Shown here in pieces: positions 56,675 to 64,000 of a stretch of DNA of 64,000 nt. This stretch comes from JBDTSW01 sp963807385 (lineage in GTDB: Bacteria; Actinomycetota; Thermoleophilia; Solirubrobacterales; 70-9). The DNA lies in NCBI GenBank assembly GCA_963807385.1, contig CAWEBQ010000004.1, forward strand, positions 1 to 64,000, read 5' to 3'. Positions within the stretch are counted from its first letter, which is position 1, and each line of letters opens with the position of its first letter. A model generated the notes under the pieces. It did no database searches and had not been told where the DNA came from. It was given only the letters and a program-made list of their open reading frames with translations. Both the position numbers and the translations under genes were made by a program.

Positions 56675-57846
56675 CTCGCCAGCGCTCCAAGCTGGGCGCC
56701 CAGGTCGAGGCCGGCGGCCTCGTTCCAGGCGGCCATCAGGGTCGCGCTGACCTCGCCCGGAGCGGCGGGAAGCCCGCGGCCATCGATCGTCTCGATCGGG
56801 AGCAGACAGAACGGCATTCCCACCAGGGCCGCCTCGTCGCATGCCGCGAGTGCCGCGCTCGTCACCGGCCCCGCGGTTACCTCGAGGCCGGCGCCGTCCG
56901 CGAGCGAGGACAGCCAGGCGCAGGCGACGTCGCCGGGCTGGGCGCATCCCATCGTGAGCCTGCCATCGCGGACGACGACCAGGCTCCCCCCGAGCGCATC
57001 CCGGACGAGGTCGTCGTCGGTCAGCATCAGGGGCCAAGAGGCGGCCTCGAATGCGCCCGTCCGCGTCCCCCCGCCCGCGACCGTTGCGACCGTTGCGCGG
57101 GGCGTACCGTCCTCGCCAATCACCACCAGTGGCGGGCGCAGTCCGCGGGCGGCCTCCGCGAGCGGGCGGCGGCTCACCGCGACCGAGGTCGGCGTCCTGG
57201 AGTGCGCAGGGCCGTCGCGCCAGCCGTCGATCAGTGCGGCGTGGCCCGCCCCGGCGATCGAGATCGTGTAGACGAGGTCGCCGCTCGCCTCCACCGGGGC
57301 GGTGGCCAACGCGTCGCGAACCGCCCGCTCCAGGTCCTGGGCCGCCGGCGGCCCGACGATCCCGCATGCGTGCGCCAGTTCCCGCGCACGGAGGGCATGC
57401 CGTGCGAGCTCGAGGGGCTCACCGCCGAACGTCCGGCCGATTTCCGCGACCGCGGTGAGGGCCGGGGCCGGCAACGGCGGCAGCCCCTCCGCGGTCAGGG
57501 GGAAGCCCGGGGCCAGAAATGCGTCGCCGCGCCGCCAGGTCTCGCTGTGGATCGCCCGGTCGTCGACGAAGACCTCCGCGTTCGGCTTGCCGAGTCGCAG
57601 CTCGTCGTAGGCGAGCCCCCAGCCGCCCAGCTGCGCATGAGTGCGCTGCTCCCAGTCGATACCGGTGGCGCTGCCGCGTGCCGTCATGATCACGATCCGG
57701 TGGCCCGTGGCGGCGAGGTGGTTGACCCGCTCGATCGCCCATCGGTAGGGCTCGGCTTGCTCGTACTCTCCGAAGGTGTTGGTGCAGAGCGTGCCATCGA
57801 GGTCGAAGACCAGGGTGTGGGACTCACCGGCGGATCCGCTCGTCAC
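56671..57846 (-). CDS. HAD phosphatase fused to class-IV aminotransferase-like domain
   Basis: Residues 1-115 are a HAD domain of the small capsule type: HTLVFDLDGTLCTNTFGEY, HRIVIMTARGSATGIDWEQ and KPNAEVFVDDRAIHSETW. Residues about 150-391 look like a branched-chain/4-amino-4-deoxychorismate lyase-type (class IV) fold, ending DEAALVGMPFCLLPIETIDG and LMAAWNEAAGLDLG. The lysine expected for PLP is not evident; the equivalent stretch is GGGTRTGAFEAASWPLM. The HAD part could serve as the missing KdsC (Kdo-8-phosphate phosphatase) or act on a related sugar phosphate. The protein overlaps both neighbours. Confidence 0.65.
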   Translation of the reverse strand: MTSGSAGESHTLVFDLDGTLCTNTFGEYEQAEPYRWAIERVNHLAATGHRIVIMTARGSATGIDWEQRTHAQLGGWGLAYDELRLGKPNAEVFVDDRAIHSETWRRGDAFLAPGFPLTAEGLPPLPAPALTAVAEIGRTFGGEPLELARHALRARELAHACGIVGPPAAQDLERAVRDALATAPVEASGDLVYTISIAGAGHAALIDGWRDGPAHSRTPTSVAVSRRPLAEAARGLRPPLVVIGEDGTPRATVATVAGGGTRTGAFEAASWPLMLTDDDLVRDALGGSLVVVRDGRLTMGCAQPGDVACAWLSSLADGAGLEVTAGPVTSAALAACDEAALVGMPFCLLPIETIDGRGLPAAPGEVSATLMAAWNEAAGLDLGAQLGALAR

Positions 57847-58937
57847 AGCGTCACCTCACGGATGGCCGTGATCGCCTCCGCCTGTTGGTCCGGGTCGAGG
57901 TGCGGCCCCATCGGCAGCGAGAGCACCTCGGCGGCGAGGCGATCGGTCAGCGGGAGGTCTGCCTCGACGGCGGCGTAGGCGCCCGTTCGATGGGGCGGGA
58001 TCGGGTAGTGGATGTGGGTCCCGACACCGCGCCGCCCGAGCTCGGCCGCGACCTCGTCGCGGCGGGCGTGGCGGACGACGAACTGATGCCAGACCGGGTC
58101 CGCGAATTCCGGAACCTCCGGAAGCCCGAGGTCGGGGATCGAGCCCAGCCCGTCCATGTAGCGAGCGGCCACCTGCCGCCGCCGGTCGTTCCACTCGCCG
58201 AGCTTGGCGAGCTTTACCCTGAGCAGGGCAGCCTGCAGCTCGTCCAGCCTCGTGTTGAAGCCCGCGACGTCGTGCTCGTACCTGGCGGCGGAGCCGTAGT
58301 TGCGAAGCAGCCGGACTCGCGTGGCGAGGTCCGGGTCGTTCGTCACCACGGCGCCTCCGTCCCCAAGCGCGCCGAGGTTCTTCCCGGGATAGAACGAGAA
58401 CGCTCCCGCGTCGCCCAGCCCACCCACCGGCCGGCCCCGATGCCGCGCCCCATGCGCCTGCGCCGCGTCCTCGATCAGGTGCAGGCCGCGCTCGGCCGCA
58501 AGCGCCAGGAGCGGGTCCATGTCGGCCGGCTGCCCGTACAGGTGCACCGCGACGATCGCGCGGGTGCGTGAGGAGATGGCGGCCTCCACGCGCCCCGGGT
58601 CGATATTGGCGGTCGCCGGGTCGATATCCACGGGCACGGGGGTGGCGCCGGCGTGCGATGCCGCGAGCCAGGTGGCGATGAACGTGTGCCCGGGCACGAT
58701 CACCTCGTCGCCCGGGCCGATCCCAAGGCCGCGGACGATCAGCACCAACGCGTCCAGGCCGGTGCCCACGCCAACCGCATGCTTCGCGCCGCACGCGCTG
58801 GCCAGCTCTGACTCGAAGCCCTCCAGCTCCTCGCCCAGGACGTAACGGCCGGAGTCGCGAACCCGGCTCCAGGCCTCATCGAGCTCCTCGCGGAGCTCGC
58901 GGTGGGCCGGCGTCAGATCAAAGAAGGGGACGGCGAT
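57843..58937 (-). CDS. DegT/DnrJ/EryC1-family sugar aminotransferase
   Basis: The protein reads IAVPFFDLTPAHRELREELD, GRYVLGEELEGFESELASAC, VGVGTGLDALVLIVRGLGIG, EVIVPGHTFIATWLAASHAG, LIEDAAQAHGARHRG, AFSFYPGKNLGALGDGGAVV (PLP lysine in PGKN) and NTRLDELQAALLRVKL. About 364 residues is normal. No ATG, GTG or TTG occurs between an in-frame TGA upstream and the first motif, so the start is probably spoiled by a base error near 58937. It is the first gene of the 13-gene operon. Together with the Gfo/Idh and LbH genes it could make a 3-acetamido uronic acid, or it could supply a 4-amino sugar for the nonulosonate. Confidence 0.88.
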   Translation of the reverse strand: MAVPFFDLTPAHRELREELDEAWSRVRDSGRYVLGEELEGFESELASACGAKHAVGVGTGLDALVLIVRGLGIGPGDEVIVPGHTFIATWLAASHAGATPVPVDIDPATANIDPGRVEAAISSRTRAIVAVHLYGQPADMDPLLALAAERGLHLIEDAAQAHGARHRGRPVGGLGDAGAFSFYPGKNLGALGDGGAVVTNDPDLATRVRLLRNYGSAARYEHDVAGFNTRLDELQAALLRVKLAKLGEWNDRRRQVAARYMDGLGSIPDLGLPEVPEFADPVWHQFVVRHARRDEVAAELGRRGVGTHIHYPIPPHRTGAYAAVEADLPLTDRLAAEVLSLPMGPHLDPDQQAEAITAIREVTL

Positions 58938-59019
58938 GCGGGGATCATCACGGAACCGGGTTCAGCCGTGCATCGCGGCGGCGATCGAGCCGATGCACTG
59001 TCGGCTCGGACCGATAGCT

Positions 59020-61695
59020 CTAGCTGCCGAGGTCGTAGTGCGCGGCAACCTGCGCCGCGCTCAGCGCGCCGGAGTAGACGGCGACCTCGTCGATCTTGGC
59101 GTCCGCCGGGTAGGAGGACCGCATCCTCCCGATCTCGCCGTCGAGCTTGGCCACCGCCGACGCCGGCAGGTTCGTGCGCTGAGCGACCGGGGCGCCGTTG
59201 CGGTACAGGGTCATCCGCGAGCCCGCGCGGACCAGCGCCCAGTGCACCCATGCGCCGACGTTGGACGCGCCCGCCCCCTGCAGGAGGTACTCCTTGCCAT
59301 TCAGGTAGATCCCGGCGTAGTACCCATCGCGGCGCGGCAGCAGCCGCAGGGATCCGAAGCCGCCGTAGAGGGTGTTGTTCTTGGCGGCGGTCGGGCGCAG
59401 TTGCATCCAGCCCTCGACGGTGAAGTCGCCGCTCGAGGGCATCGCCGGCAGCTTCACGCGGCCGCCGGAGAACGACACCGCGGTGTCGGCGTCCCCCGTC
59501 AACGCGCCCGCCTGGCCCAGGGCCATCCCGCCGACGTAGGTGCCGTGGCGCCCGCCCTTGGCGTCGGCTGCGACCGAGCCGCCAAACTCGCCCAGGCGCC
59601 AGTAGGAGAGGAGGCCGGGGGTGTCGAGAACGGTCTGCGAGTAGGACCCCCCCGGTGGCTCGTAGGTGCCGTTGAACTCATGGCTCCCGAGGTCGAAGTA
59701 GGGCTCGGCGCCGCCGCCCGTGTTGGGGATGCCGGGAACGTCCACTCGCGCCTGCCCGACGGAGTCCGCGGTGGGCGCCCCCGTCGACAGGCCGGCGTCG
59801 ATTCCCGGGCTGGAGCCCATCAGGCTGTAGTCGAGCCGGGTCCGGTCGGCGAAGCGTGGCGGCGTTGCCAGGTCGTGGCTCCCGGCTCGTTGGCCGGTCC
59901 CGACCAGGTTGTAGTCCTCGAGGGCGAAGAACTGGGGCTGGGCCGTGAACGTATCGATGATGTTGTTGAAGGCGCGGACGTTCGTGGTGTCCGCGCTGAC
60001 GCTCGAGGTATCGCCGATGACCACCCCGTCCCGGGCATCCCAGACGGTGTTGTTGGCGAGCACCATGCCCGGCGCGTCGAAGGCCTTGAGGGCCCAGTCG
60101 CGCTGGGCGACGATCGTGTTGTTCTCGACCACGAGGTTCCGCTGGGCCTCGTCGGCGCCGGTGCCCAGCAGCAGCGGCCCGCGGGTGTCGTGAAAGTAGT
60201 TGCCGCGTATACGCACGCCGTCCGAGCCCCGGTAGAACTGAATCGAGTCCGAGTGCTCGGCGGGATCGACGAAGGCGCTGATCCGCTCGAACTCGTTGCC
60301 CTCGATCAGGTAGTTCTCCGCGGTGCCGGACTGGATGCCGTCGCCGGGGATGCCGCTGAACAGATTGTCCTTGAAGGTCAGCCCCTGGCCCTGGTTGATG
60401 CGGAAGCCGTAGCCGCAGCGCGGCGGGATGCAGCTTCCGGACGCGGGATTGATGTCCATCGTCAGGTCGTGGATCCGGTTGCCCTCGAAGAGCAGGTCCC
60501 GCCCGCTCGGCACGGCGACGCCATGGGGCGAGATGTCGTTGTCGCTGAGCTCCACCCGCGCGACGTTGTCGAGGACCGTCTGGTCGGTGATCCGGAAGCC
60601 GATGAATCGGAGCCCGCTGGAGCCGCTGATGGTGAGGCCGTCGAGGACCGGCGCCTCGGACTCGAATGCCTTGAAGGTGGTGGGCTCGAGCCGGGCCTGG
60701 GCGGTGATCACCGTAGCCGGGTAGGTGGCCGCCCTGACCAGGACCGTCGCGCCGGCGCCGGCGAGTTGCGCGGCACGCCCGACGCTGCACCAGGGTGTGG
60801 CGGGCGAGGCTGCCTCGGCCGCGGTGCGCGCGTCATTGCACTGCCCTCCGAGGGAGGCGCCGTCCACATAGGTATCCGCGCCCGGCGGCTCCTCCGTTGG
60901 CGGCTCGTGCTCGCTCGACCCCTGCGTGCCCGAGACGAAGTCGCTCTCGACCTCCGCCGCGCTCAGCGCGCCGGAGTAGACGGCGACCTCGTCGATCTTG
61001 GCGTCCGCCGGGTAGGAGGAGCCCATCGATCCGATCTCGCCGTCGAGCTTCGCCACCGCTGCGGCCGGCAGATCCGTGCGCTCGGCGACCGGCGCGCCGT
61101 TGCGATAGAGGGTCATCCGCGAGCCCGCGCGGACCAGCGCCCAGTGCACCCACTCGCCGACGTTGGACGCGCCCGCCCCCTGCAGCTTGTACTCGGTGCC
61201 GTTGAGGTAGATCCCGGCGTAGTAGCCGTCGGGGCGCGGCAGCAGCCGCAGGGATCCGAAGCCGCCGTAGAGGGTGTTGTTCTTGGGGGCGGTCGGGTGC
61301 AGCTGCATCCAGCCCTCGACCGTGAAGTCCCCGCTCGTGGGCATCGCCGGCAGCTTCACGCGGCCACCGGTGAACGACGCCGACGTGTTGCCGCTACCCG
61401 TCAGCGCGCCGGTCTGGCCCAGCGTCAGCCCGCCGGCGTAGGTGCCGTCGCGCCCATTCTTGGCGTCGGCGGCGACCGAGCCGCCCGACTCGCCCAGGCG
61501 CCAGTAGGAGACGAGGCTGCCCCGCTCGAGCACCTGCGATGCGTAGGGCCGAATCGGGGAGTCGGCCGCCACCGCGCCGGCGGATGCAGAGAGCGCGGTG
61601 AGGGTGCAGATAAGGGCCAGCAGCGCTGCGGGGGCCGCCGCCTTCCAGGCACCGCGACGACCGTCGGTGCTTGCGGGATGTCCGGCGAGGACCAT
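59020..61695 (-). CDS. secreted LamG / beta-helix / LamG protein
   Basis: ATG 61695 (MVLAGHPAST) is followed by a signal peptide with core AAAPAALLALICTLTAL and a likely cut after SAGAVAAD; a longer start at 61737 exists. Residues about 60-240 are a LamG/concanavalin-like domain (LVSYWRLGESGGSVAADAKN, FTVEGWMQLHP, IDEVAVYSGALSAAEVESD). The central part is a right-handed beta-helix with parallel repeats (ITGSSGL-like turns, LLFEGNRIHDLTMDINPA, LIEGNEFERISAF, LVVENNTIVAQRDWALKAFD). A second LamG copy closes the protein. It is probably a surface carbohydrate-binding protein or lyase acting on the polysaccharide. Confidence 0.8.
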   Translation of the reverse strand: MVLAGHPASTDGRRGAWKAAAPAALLALICTLTALSASAGAVAADSPIRPYASQVLERGSLVSYWRLGESGGSVAADAKNGRDGTYAGGLTLGQTGALTGSGNTSASFTGGRVKLPAMPTSGDFTVEGWMQLHPTAPKNNTLYGGFGSLRLLPRPDGYYAGIYLNGTEYKLQGAGASNVGEWVHWALVRAGSRMTLYRNGAPVAERTDLPAAAVAKLDGEIGSMGSSYPADAKIDEVAVYSGALSAAEVESDFVSGTQGSSEHEPPTEEPPGADTYVDGASLGGQCNDARTAAEAASPATPWCSVGRAAQLAGAGATVLVRAATYPATVITAQARLEPTTFKAFESEAPVLDGLTISGSSGLRFIGFRITDQTVLDNVARVELSDNDISPHGVAVPSGRDLLFEGNRIHDLTMDINPASGSCIPPRCGYGFRINQGQGLTFKDNLFSGIPGDGIQSGTAENYLIEGNEFERISAFVDPAEHSDSIQFYRGSDGVRIRGNYFHDTRGPLLLGTGADEAQRNLVVENNTIVAQRDWALKAFDAPGMVLANNTVWDARDGVVIGDTSSVSADTTNVRAFNNIIDTFTAQPQFFALEDYNLVGTGQRAGSHDLATPPRFADRTRLDYSLMGSSPGIDAGLSTGAPTADSVGQARVDVPGIPNTGGGAEPYFDLGSHEFNGTYEPPGGSYSQTVLDTPGLLSYWRLGEFGGSVAADAKGGRHGTYVGGMALGQAGALTGDADTAVSFSGGRVKLPAMPSSGDFTVEGWMQLRPTAAKNNTLYGGFGSLRLLPRRDGYYAGIYLNGKEYLLQGAGASNVGAWVHWALVRAGSRMTLYRNGAPVAQRTNLPASAVAKLDGEIGRMRSSYPADAKIDEVAVYSGALSAAQVAAHYDLGS
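59061..59612. repeat. direct repeat, copy A (C-terminal LamG)
   Basis: This stretch matches 60963-61514 at a constant offset of 1902 bases with no visible indels and only scattered substitutions. It encodes the second LamG domain. Confidence 0.85.
60963..61514. repeat. direct repeat, copy B (N-terminal LamG)
   Basis: This is the partner of 59061-59612. Near identity at DNA level, including silent sites, points to recent duplication or gene conversion within the gene. Confidence 0.85.
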
Positions 61696-61843
61696 GTATG
61701 CCTTCTCATCGGTACTGACGCCGAAATGTTGAACCACGGTGGCGCCTGCGGACGTTTGGCCGTTCGGTCTGGGTGAGATGATTCCTTCCTGTCCGGCGGC
61801 CCAGTGGTCATACCACCGATCTCGGGCGCCGGCGCGTGGAACC

Positions 61844-61849
61844 TAGACT
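61844..61849 (+). promoter_or_regulatory. -10 element TAGACT of a leaderless GT2 gene
   Basis: TAGACT ends 7 bases before GTG 61857 and decides that start over the ATG at 61836, which lies upstream of the promoter element. Confidence 0.5.
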
Positions 61850-61856
61850 CGTCAGG

Positions 61857-62831
61857 GTGAGCACCAAACCTTCGTCCGCGCGGGTGGCGGTGATCGTTCC
61901 CACCTATAACTCGGGGGCGCACCTGAGCGAAACGCTCGAGTCCATCCTCGATCAGACCTACGCGCATTGGACGGCGATCGTCGTCGACGACGGCTCACCC
62001 GATCCGGCTCCGCACCGGTTGGCGAGCTCCTTCGCGGCGCGTGACGACCGGATCAGGGCGGTCCGCCTGGAGCGGAACGTCGGGGTGGCGGCGGCCCGCA
62101 ACGCCGCAATTGAGTCATCACCCGACACCGAGCTGATCGCCCTGCTCGACCACGACGACCGTTGGCGCCACGACTACCTCGATCGCTCGATCAGGGCCTA
62201 CGATCAGGCTGCGACCGAGGCCCGCAGGATTGGGGTGGTCGCCTCCAACGCGTTGATCGAGACGTCCGAAGGGATCACCGGCGAGACGTTCGCCGACCGG
62301 TTCGGTTGGGTGGACGAGATCGACTACGACGCGATGATCCAGCGAAACTGCATCTGCGCCCGCGCCGTGTTCTCCCGCGCGGCGTACGCCGAGGCCGGCG
62401 GGTTCTCGCCGGAGTGCCCCGGCTACGACGACTACGACCTCTGGCTGCGGATCATCGAGGCGGGCTGGGAGGTCGTGTCCGTTCCGGAGCCGATCGCCGT
62501 CTACCGCATCCACCCCGGGGCGATGTCCGCCGACCGGGTTCTGATGGCGGAGGGCGCGATGGCGAGTCATCGCCGAGCCCTCGCGCGCGGCGCGGTGGAC
62601 GCGCGCAGCAAGCGCGCGCTGCGGGCCCGCATCCGCCATCACCGGGCGCTCCGAGAGCGCGCGCTCGCCAGGCGGGCGGCCGCCGATGGCCATCCGCTCG
62701 CCGCCCTGGGACGGGGCGCTATGGCGGCCCCCCTCGGCCTCGTCGCCTTCCTTCAGGCGCCGTCGCGCTGGCGGGAGTGGCTCGGCGGACGGTCGGGACG
62801 CACCCGGCCCTCGGCTACTACGCCCTCGTAG
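61857..62831 (+). CDS. family 2 glycosyltransferase
   Basis: GTG 61857 starts VSTKPSSARVAVIVPTYNSG. The GT-A fold is clear: HWTAIVVDDGSPDPAPHRLA, RLERNVGVAAARNAAIE, LIALLDHDDRWRHDYLD (DxD-type site), EAGGFSPECPGYDDYDLWLR and PEPIAVYRIHPGAMS. The C-terminal 80 residues are arginine-rich and helical. It probably adds a sugar to the surface glycan. The 3' end overlaps the convergent GT4 gene by 79 bases. Confidence 0.88.
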   Translation: MSTKPSSARVAVIVPTYNSGAHLSETLESILDQTYAHWTAIVVDDGSPDPAPHRLASSFAARDDRIRAVRLERNVGVAAARNAAIESSPDTELIALLDHDDRWRHDYLDRSIRAYDQAATEARRIGVVASNALIETSEGITGETFADRFGWVDEIDYDAMIQRNCICARAVFSRAAYAEAGGFSPECPGYDDYDLWLRIIEAGWEVVSVPEPIAVYRIHPGAMSADRVLMAEGAMASHRRALARGAVDARSKRALRARIRHHRALRERALARRAAADGHPLAALGRGAMAAPLGLVAFLQAPSRWREWLGGRSGRTRPSATTPS

Positions 62832-63793
62832 ACCCCGAGGGTGCGCCGCGCGATCGCGGAGACGTCCAGCGGGGCCACCGCCTTCCGCGCCTCCGGCGCG
62901 GGGCCATGTTCGATCGCGGCCTCGAGCGCCGTCGCCAGCGCGTCCGGCTCGGGCGGGCTTACGTGGCACCCAGCCACGCCCGCCAGCAGGTCCTCGACGT
63001 CGCCGACGGGAGTCGCCACCACCGGGAGCTCGGTCGCCATCGCCTCCTTGACGACGTTGGGCGACCCCTCCGATCGCGACGGCAGGATGAGGACGTCGGC
63101 GGCGTTCATGAACCGGGGCATCTCGTCGGGGGGGTTGCCCCAGGCAACTCGCAGGCGCACGTTGCCGATCCGGCGCTCGAGCCGGCGATGCGCCTCGGCG
63201 GCCAGCGGGTAGTTCTTGACGGCGAGCTCCGGGTTTCCCGCGAACAGCACGACCGGTTCGGAGCTTGGCCAGCCCAGCTCGCGTCGTGCCTGCTCGCGCG
63301 GCGTCGGCTCGAAGCGCCCCAGGTCGATGCCCGCGGGCAGGATGTGGTTGCGAGCGCGACAGCGGGCCGGCAGCCGGAGCTCCATCTGGCGCGACTGAGT
63401 GATCGTTGCGGCGGCCACCCGCGGCAGCTGCCGGAATGCCGCTGCCTCGAGGCGGCTCTTGAGGGTGATCGAGTCGCTCGGGGTTCGCTTGCCCAGCAGG
63501 TCGCTGCCCCAGTAGGTCACCACAAGGGGGGCTCGAAACTGCAGCCTCGCGACTACGGCCGAGTGCCCGTAGTGAGCGTGGACGACGTCGTAGGGACAGC
63601 GGCGGTTGAGGGCGGCCGCCCTCGCGGCGCCGGCGGCATAGTGGCGCCACCCTGCGTACCCTCGGATCGGGAGCACGTCGACGCTCGCCCCCTCGGCCTC
63701 GAGAGAATCAGCCTGGCGCTTGACGTAGGGGCCGTGCCAGGGGCGGGTCGCGTCGGGCCACATGTTGGTGATGAAAAGGACCTTCAAGGGCAT
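62753..63793 (-). CDS. family 4 (GT-B) glycosyltransferase
   Basis: The 346-residue protein starts MPLKVLFITNMWPDATRPWH with GPYVKRQADSLEAEGASVDV, YDVVHAHYGHSAVVARL, APLVVTYWGSDLLGKR, VVLFAGNPELAVKNYPLA and the donor-binding ADVLILPSRSEGSPNVVKEA with E-x7-E spacing. It belongs to the glycosyltransferase family 4/1 superfamily. It could transfer a hexose or similar from a nucleotide sugar. It diverges from a further GT4-like gene at the window's edge. Confidence 0.88.
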   Translation of the reverse strand: MPLKVLFITNMWPDATRPWHGPYVKRQADSLEAEGASVDVLPIRGYAGWRHYAAGAARAAALNRRCPYDVVHAHYGHSAVVARLQFRAPLVVTYWGSDLLGKRTPSDSITLKSRLEAAAFRQLPRVAAATITQSRQMELRLPARCRARNHILPAGIDLGRFEPTPREQARRELGWPSSEPVVLFAGNPELAVKNYPLAAEAHRRLERRIGNVRLRVAWGNPPDEMPRFMNAADVLILPSRSEGSPNVVKEAMATELPVVATPVGDVEDLLAGVAGCHVSPPEPDALATALEAAIEHGPAPEARKAVAPLDVSAIARRTLGVYEGVVAEGRVRPDRPPSHSRQRDGA

Positions 63794-63859
63794 ATTCGGA
63801 CGCTCGACCGCCGGCGGCGAGGGCGCGGGCAGGGTAGCGGTCGGCGCGACACGTCACCG

Positions 63860-64000
63860 CGTGGCGATGCTCCTGGAGAACAACCCCTATCCCGCTGACG
63901 TTCGCGTTCGCCGCGAGGCCGAAACGCTGGTGTGCGCGGGCCACGAAGTTCTGGTGGTGGCGCCGCGCGCAGACGGGCAATCCAGGCAGGAGGCCGTCGA
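63860..64000 (+). CDS. glycosyltransferase N-terminus, partial
   Basis: GTG 63860 (ATG 63866 possible) opens VAMLLENNPYPADVRVRREA followed by TLVCAGHEVLVVAPRADGQS, a typical GT4 N-terminal strand with the PADVRVRREAETL motif. About 47 residues are present before the window ends. Confidence 0.7.

Noticed and set aside
58936..61776. 946-codon plus-strand frame opposite the LamG/beta-helix gene
   Set aside because: The minus-strand protein has a signal peptide, LamG motifs and beta-helix turns, and the plus frame only mirrors them.
1..64000. Transposase, integrase or attachment sites that would explain island boundaries
   Set aside because: No transposase or integrase motif and no convincing flanking repeats were seen around the 7.1 kb junction or the toxin-antitoxin genes.

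Overview
The window is 64 kb of GC-rich bacterial DNA with many GTG and TTG starts, start/stop overlaps (ATGA, GTGA, TTGA) and probable leaderless promoters. I see no rRNA, tRNA, CRISPR array or insertion sequence. Gene content and style suggest a high-GC Actinomycetota, perhaps Thermoleophilia/Solirubrobacterales. That placement is inference, because no marker gene is present.

Region 1 (1-7.1 kb) is a broken stretch of somewhat lower GC. It holds a partial XRE/NB-ARC regulator followed by remnants of a circularly permuted ATP-grasp protein, an APH-like kinase, an esterase, an Ldh2-type dehydrogenase and the first part of a Gfo/Idh/MocA oxidoreductase. The last is cut at a sharp junction near 7.12 kb against a truncated gene on the other strand.

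Region 2 (7.1-20.8 kb) is accessory. It carries a NERD-helicase, an endonuclease/exonuclease/phosphatase protein, an ARPP-1 protein, several small orphan proteins (two with zinc ribbons), two VapBC-type toxin-antitoxin pairs with palindromic operators, a sigma factor/HTH/ImmA-IrrE protease operon, and two paralogues sharing a CxCGxYA domain, one with a HIRAN domain. Many genes before 16 kb contain single-base frameshifts. These probably include residual assembly indels as well as true decay.

Region 3 (20.8-28.7 kb) reads leftward: a receptor-like pseudokinase with a C-terminal SPOR-like domain, a left-handed beta-helix acetyltransferase, and an 1845-residue repetitive coiled-coil protein.

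Region 4 (28.9-64 kb) is a surface-polysaccharide locus. It encodes two polysaccharide co-polymerase/BY-kinase-like proteins, a polyprenyl glycosylphosphotransferase, an O-antigen ligase/polymerase, a Wzx flippase, glycosyltransferases, two sulfotransferases and a membrane-anchored BNR protein. A 13-gene leftward operon (58.9 to 45.6 kb) encodes sugar-nucleotide supply: KdsA, KdsB and KdsD-like enzymes for Kdo; a NeuB synthase and a fused NeuA-PseG protein for a nonulosonic acid; a DegT aminotransferase; a HAD/aminotransferase-IV fusion; and an unusual tail of a DltA-like adenylating ligase, acyl carrier protein, AAC(3)-like acetyltransferase, sulfotransferase and DUF4910 protein. The tail may decorate the glycan with an acyl or aminoacyl group. 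This tail, and the co-occurrence of Kdo and nonulosonate genes in an actinobacterial-looking genome, are the most interesting features. The right end has a secreted LamG/beta-helix/LamG protein and glycosyltransferases, the last running off the window.
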